A stretch of 8,716 nt of DNA. Origin: Bacillota bacterium. GTDB lineage: Bacteria; Bacillota_I; Bacilli_A; RFN20; CAG-826. Each line of letters starts with the position of its first letter. Positions within the stretch are counted from its first letter, which is position 1. The stretch covers positions 1-8,716 of the forward strand of contig JAEWLX010000051.1 of NCBI GenBank assembly GCA_023457325.1, written 5' to 3'. Below, in pieces: positions 6,165 to 8,716 of this stretch. The translations under genes were made by a program, and so were the position numbers. A model generated the notes under the pieces. The model did no database searches, had not been told where the DNA came from, and saw only the letters and a program-made list of their open reading frames with translations.

Positions 6165-6416
6165 TTATTTCTTCTTATTAAATGTTGAAGAATTTGCGTT
6201 TTTGTATCTAAACGTGATACGGCCCCGTGTTAAGTCGTAGGGTGATATTTCGACCGTTACGACATCTCCGGGAAGAATGCGAATATAATGCATGCGAATT
6301 TTTCCCGAAACGTGAGCCATGATAATAACGCCGTTTTCCAATTTGACTTTGAATTGGGCGTTGGGCAAGGCCTCCACGACAGTTGCCTCGACTTCGATAA
6401 CGTCAGTTTTAGCCAT
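6165..6416 (-). CDS. infA: Translation initiation factor IF-1, with C-terminal tail
   Basis: IF-1 binds the ribosomal A site during initiation. Residues 1-72 form the S1-type OB fold with the conserved blocks IEVEATVVEALPNAQFKVKL (7-26), AHVSGKIRMHYIRILPGD (34-51) and SPYDLTRGRITFRYK (58-72). The usual bacterial protein ends at about residue 72. Here an extra 11-residue tail, NANSSTFNKKK, follows, polar and basic. The gene overlaps the 3' end of map by eight bases. Its SD AGGAGG (6425-6430) sits inside the last map codons, so the two are likely translated together. Confidence 0.97.
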   Translation of the reverse strand: MAKTDVIEVEATVVEALPNAQFKVKLENGVIIMAHVSGKIRMHYIRILPGDVVTVEISPYDLTRGRITFRYKNANSSTFNKKK

Positions 6417-7182
6417 TCTCGTTTCCTCCTTGTTTGAGCATTGTTAGTATTTCATAACCTGTGCTGGTGACGACGACTGTGTTTTCGTAATGGCTGCATA
6501 AGCTGCCATCTTTCATCTTTACGGTCCAACCATCATTTTTGATGATGACATCAGGTTTACCCTGAGCGACCATCGGTTCGATAGCGAGGCACATTCCTTC
6601 TTTTAATACTGGTCCGGTATTCGGTTCGCCAATATTTGGAATATAGGGGTCTTCGTGCAAATTTTGACCAATGCCGTGACCTGTATATTCCCGAGGAAGG
6701 GAATAACCGTTATCCTCATTGTGCTTTTGAATCGCGTGAGAGATATCTCCTAAATGGATTCCTGGTTTAATCAAGGCGACTGCCTTGAAGAAACTTTCTT
6801 CTGTAACGCGAACAAGCTTTGCGGCTTCCGCACTTATTTTGCCAACTGGATAAGTCCGACAAGCATCGCCGACATAACCTTTTAAGGTCGCGCCGACATC
6901 ACATGAGACGATATCGCCTTCTTTTAAGATGTGATGCTTACTCGGTATCCCGTGGACAAGCGTGTCATTGACGCTGACACAGATGGCACCCTTAAAGCCA
7001 TTATAGCCAAGGAAAGTGGGATGTGCGTTATGACTTCGAATAGTTTTTTCGGCTTCATCGGCGATTGCTTGCGTGCTGATTCCCGGTCGAATGATTGCTT
7101 CTAGTTTTTCAAAAACCTTGGCAACAACTTGTCCGGCTTCGCGCATTAACGCAATTTCTCGCGGCGATTTGACGATAATCAT
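6409..7182 (-). CDS. map: Methionine aminopeptidase, type I
   Basis: This enzyme removes the initiator Met from new proteins in the cytoplasm. The 257-residue protein has the pita-bread fold with all five metal ligands: D95 (CDVG), D106 (GDACRT), H169 (GHGIG), E202 (IEPM) and E233 (HYENT). The substrate-binding H77 (VHG) is also present. Length is normal for type Ia, with no N-terminal zinc-finger extension and no type II insert. The ATG overlaps the adk stop as ATGA. The only SD-like site is a weak GAGG ten bases upstream inside adk, so expression probably relies on re-initiation after adk. Its last codons contain the SD and first bases of infA. Confidence 0.97.
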   Translation of the reverse strand: MIIVKSPREIALMREAGQVVAKVFEKLEAIIRPGISTQAIADEAEKTIRSHNAHPTFLGYNGFKGAICVSVNDTLVHGIPSKHHILKEGDIVSCDVGATLKGYVGDACRTYPVGKISAEAAKLVRVTEESFFKAVALIKPGIHLGDISHAIQKHNEDNGYSLPREYTGHGIGQNLHEDPYIPNIGEPNTGPVLKEGMCLAIEPMVAQGKPDVIIKNDGWTVKMKDGSLCSHYENTVVVTSTGYEILTMLKQGGNENG

Positions 7183-7832
7183 CTATTCTCGGCCTCGATG
7201 AGCGAGATAATTTCTTTAAGCAAGACATGGAGATCTTTCGTTCCGTCAAAGGAATGAAGGAGTCCGCGTTCTGCATAGAAATCAAGTAAGGGCCTTGTTT
7301 GTTCATAATAGTGTCCGAGACGAACCCTGAGGGCTTCTTCGTTGTCATCGGCTCTTTGAATCAAAGGACCGCCACAAACATCACAAACACCATCGACTTT
7401 TGGCTTCATCGTATCGACGTGATAAGGAGTCCCACATGCTTTGCATACGCGTCGTCCACATATGCGGCGAATGAGTTCTTTTTCATCAGCGTCGATATTA
7501 ATCACGACTTCAACTTCGCGACCGATTTCTTTCGTGAGCGTTTCCAAAGCTTCAGCTTGGGGAATCGTTCTTGGAAAACCATCGAGAAGGTAGCCTTTTT
7601 GACAATCGTCTTTCGCGAGTCGCTCACGCACGATTCCGATTGTCACATCGTCAGGAACTAAGTGTCCATCGTCTATATACCGCTTGGCGAGCAAACCGAG
7701 CTCAGTGCCCTGTTTCATCGCTTCGCGAAACATATCTCCGGTGGAAATATGTGGTATATCGTATTTAGATATCAAGCGTTTAGCTTGCGTACCTTTTCCC
7801 GCACCAGGCGGGCCCATCAAAATAATATTCAT
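7179..7832 (-). CDS. adk: Adenylate kinase with zinc-binding lid
   Basis: It converts ATP plus AMP to two ADP and keeps adenylate levels balanced. The 217-residue protein has the P-loop GPPGAGKGT (7-15), the AMP-binding stretch STGDMFR (30-36) and the signature LLDGFPRT (82-89). The long lid (about 125-162) carries a Cys4 zinc site: C130, C133, C150 and C153. The Cys4 lid is common in Gram-positive bacteria and absent from the enterobacterial enzyme. The start overlaps the secY stop by one base (TAATG). The useful SD is AAGGAG at 7843-7848, ten bases upstream, while a nearer GGAG (7836-7839) is too close to the ATG. The gene ends in TGA, evidence that TGA is a stop codon here. Confidence 0.98.
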   Translation of the reverse strand: MNIILMGPPGAGKGTQAKRLISKYDIPHISTGDMFREAMKQGTELGLLAKRYIDDGHLVPDDVTIGIVRERLAKDDCQKGYLLDGFPRTIPQAEALETLTKEIGREVEVVINIDADEKELIRRICGRRVCKACGTPYHVDTMKPKVDGVCDVCGGPLIQRADDNEEALRVRLGHYYEQTRPLLDFYAERGLLHSFDGTKDLHVLLKEIISLIEAENR

Positions 7833-8716
7833 TATCTCCGTGCTCCTTGCGCGGCTTCTTCAAAGCTTTTTCCAGCGAGAAGGCCGTCGATTTGATTGTT
7901 AATTTCAATCGCGACACCAGCCACGATGATTAAGCCTGTACCACCAATCGCAAGACTTGAACTCTCGCCAAAGATACCACTGAGAGTCAAAACGACAGGT
8001 AAGGCAGCGATGAAGGCTAATGCCATAGCACCCATGACCGTTACACGATTGACAACTTTTTTGACATAACGCTCAGTTTCAAGTCCAGGACGAATTCCCG
8101 GAATGTAACTTCCGTTTTTTCTGAAGTTATCAGCCAGTGTTTCGGGGGCGATTTGCATATTAGCATAGAAGAAACAAAAGACAACGATTAAGAAAAGATA
8201 AATTAATAAACCCCAAGGCATACCCCAAGTTGTACCATTCACACCAGGCATTTCCGTCATCTCACTATAGGAGAAAACTTTTAGCCACGCCGCATTCGTG
8301 TTAGTGCTGATGAAGCTGGCGATGACTGATGGTGCCATTAAAATTGAACTGGCGAAGATAACAGGGATAACTCCTGATGAGTTAAGTTTAATCGGCAGGA
8401 AAGAGGCTTTAGACATCGATTGTCCTTGTCCACCGCTTTTGCCCGAATGTTGAACTGGTATTTTGCGCTTTGAAAGTTCGATGAAGACTACAAAGGCAAT
8501 AATAAGGACAAAGGCTAAGATATAAATGCCGAATTGGAATGAACCTTTGATGAGTTCATTTGTACCGTGGCCCATATTTTGTGTCACCCACTTACGGAAA
8601 GCGGTGGCGATTTGAATGGGAAGATTACGGACAATACCAGCAAAAATAATAACCGAAATACCATTACCTAAACCTTTTGATGTAATTTGATCACCGAGCC
8701 ACATCGTCAACATCGC
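7832..8716 (-). CDS. secY: Preprotein translocase subunit SecY, partial (N-terminus beyond window)
   Basis: SecY is the channel of the Sec protein export machinery in the cytoplasmic membrane. The window holds the last 294 residues, and the reading frame stays open to the right edge. About 140-150 residues (roughly the first four membrane spans) should lie outside. In-frame ATGs near 8713 and 8704 are internal codons, since the sequence around MWLGDQIT and GNGIS matches the middle of SecY. Visible hydrophobic segments, in residues counted from the edge, are about 18-34, 61-81, 113-137, 168-189, 226-246 and 257-272. Conserved cytosolic loop motifs are KRKIPVQHSGK (83-93) and YIPGIRPG (204-211), plus LNSSGVIPVIFA (111-122). 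The order secY-adk-map is standard for the spc operon. Confidence 0.96.
   Translation of the reverse strand, partial: AMLTMWLGDQITSKGLGNGISVIIFAGIVRNLPIQIATAFRKWVTQNMGHGTNELIKGSFQFGIYILAFVLIIAFVVFIELSKRKIPVQHSGKSGGQGQSMSKASFLPIKLNSSGVIPVIFASSILMAPSVIASFISTNTNAAWLKVFSYSEMTEMPGVNGTTWGMPWGLLIYLFLIVVFCFFYANMQIAPETLADNFRKNGSYIPGIRPGLETERYVKKVVNRVTVMGAMALAFIAALPVVLTLSGIFGESSSLAIGGTGLIIVAGVAIEINNQIDGLLAGKSFEEAAQGARR

Noticed and set aside
7299..7661. Plus-strand open frame of 120 codons opposite adk
   Set aside because: It is antisense to the conserved adk coding sequence, with no SD or family resemblance.
8704..8713. ATG codons near the right edge as the start of secY
   Set aside because: The protein there matches the middle of SecY, and the frame stays open to the window end, so the gene is cut by the edge.

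Overview
All genes in this window lie on the minus strand, so the window is transcribed from right (8716) to left (1). The organism looks like a low-to-moderate G+C, anaerobic, fermentative bacterium of the Bacillota/Mycoplasmatota side of the tree. Four observations support this: the secY-adk-map-infA-rpmJ-rpsM-rpsK-rpoA-rplQ gene order, strong AGGAGG-type Shine-Dalgarno sites, a Cys4 zinc-binding lid in adenylate kinase, and a Mollicutes-like core in L17. TGA is used as a stop codon (the end of adk), which argues against the mycoplasma code in which TGA means Trp. I cannot name the genus from sequence alone.

The right two thirds (8716 to about 3784) is the distal spc/alpha ribosomal operon: secY (5' part outside the window), adk, map, infA, rpmJ (only 37 codons), rpsM, rpsK, rpoA and rplQ. 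The genes are packed with overlaps or gaps of 8 to 18 bases, and most have a good SD. An intrinsic terminator lies just after rplQ. The unit provides protein export, nucleotide balance, N-terminal Met removal, translation initiation, ribosome parts and the RNA polymerase alpha subunit.

The middle (3736 to about 1189) is a two-gene operon, preT-preA, with its own likely extended -10 promoter and terminator. It encodes the two subunits of NAD-dependent dihydropyrimidine dehydrogenase. PreT takes electrons from NADH through FAD and Fe-S clusters, and PreA reduces uracil or thymine at FMN.

The left end (1141 to 1) starts with a near-consensus sigma-A promoter and holds a NuoE-like [2Fe-2S] subunit, then a NuoF-like subunit cut by the window edge. 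The NuoF-like protein has its own N-terminal [2Fe-2S] domain. This pair is typical of HydABC/Hnd-type [FeFe] hydrogenases and NAD(P)-dependent formate dehydrogenases, and its catalytic partner would lie beyond base 1. Together, the left third is an NADH-linked redox block placed directly after the ribosomal operon.

No gap without a gene exceeds 300 bases; the two largest are 1064-1219 and 3705-3824, and both hold regulatory signals. I saw no tRNA, rRNA, CRISPR array, insertion sequence or phage gene. The window is largely conventional. The points worth a second look are the gene neighbourhood after rplQ, tails on L17 and IF-1, and an imperfect dyad upstream of the nuoE-like promoter.
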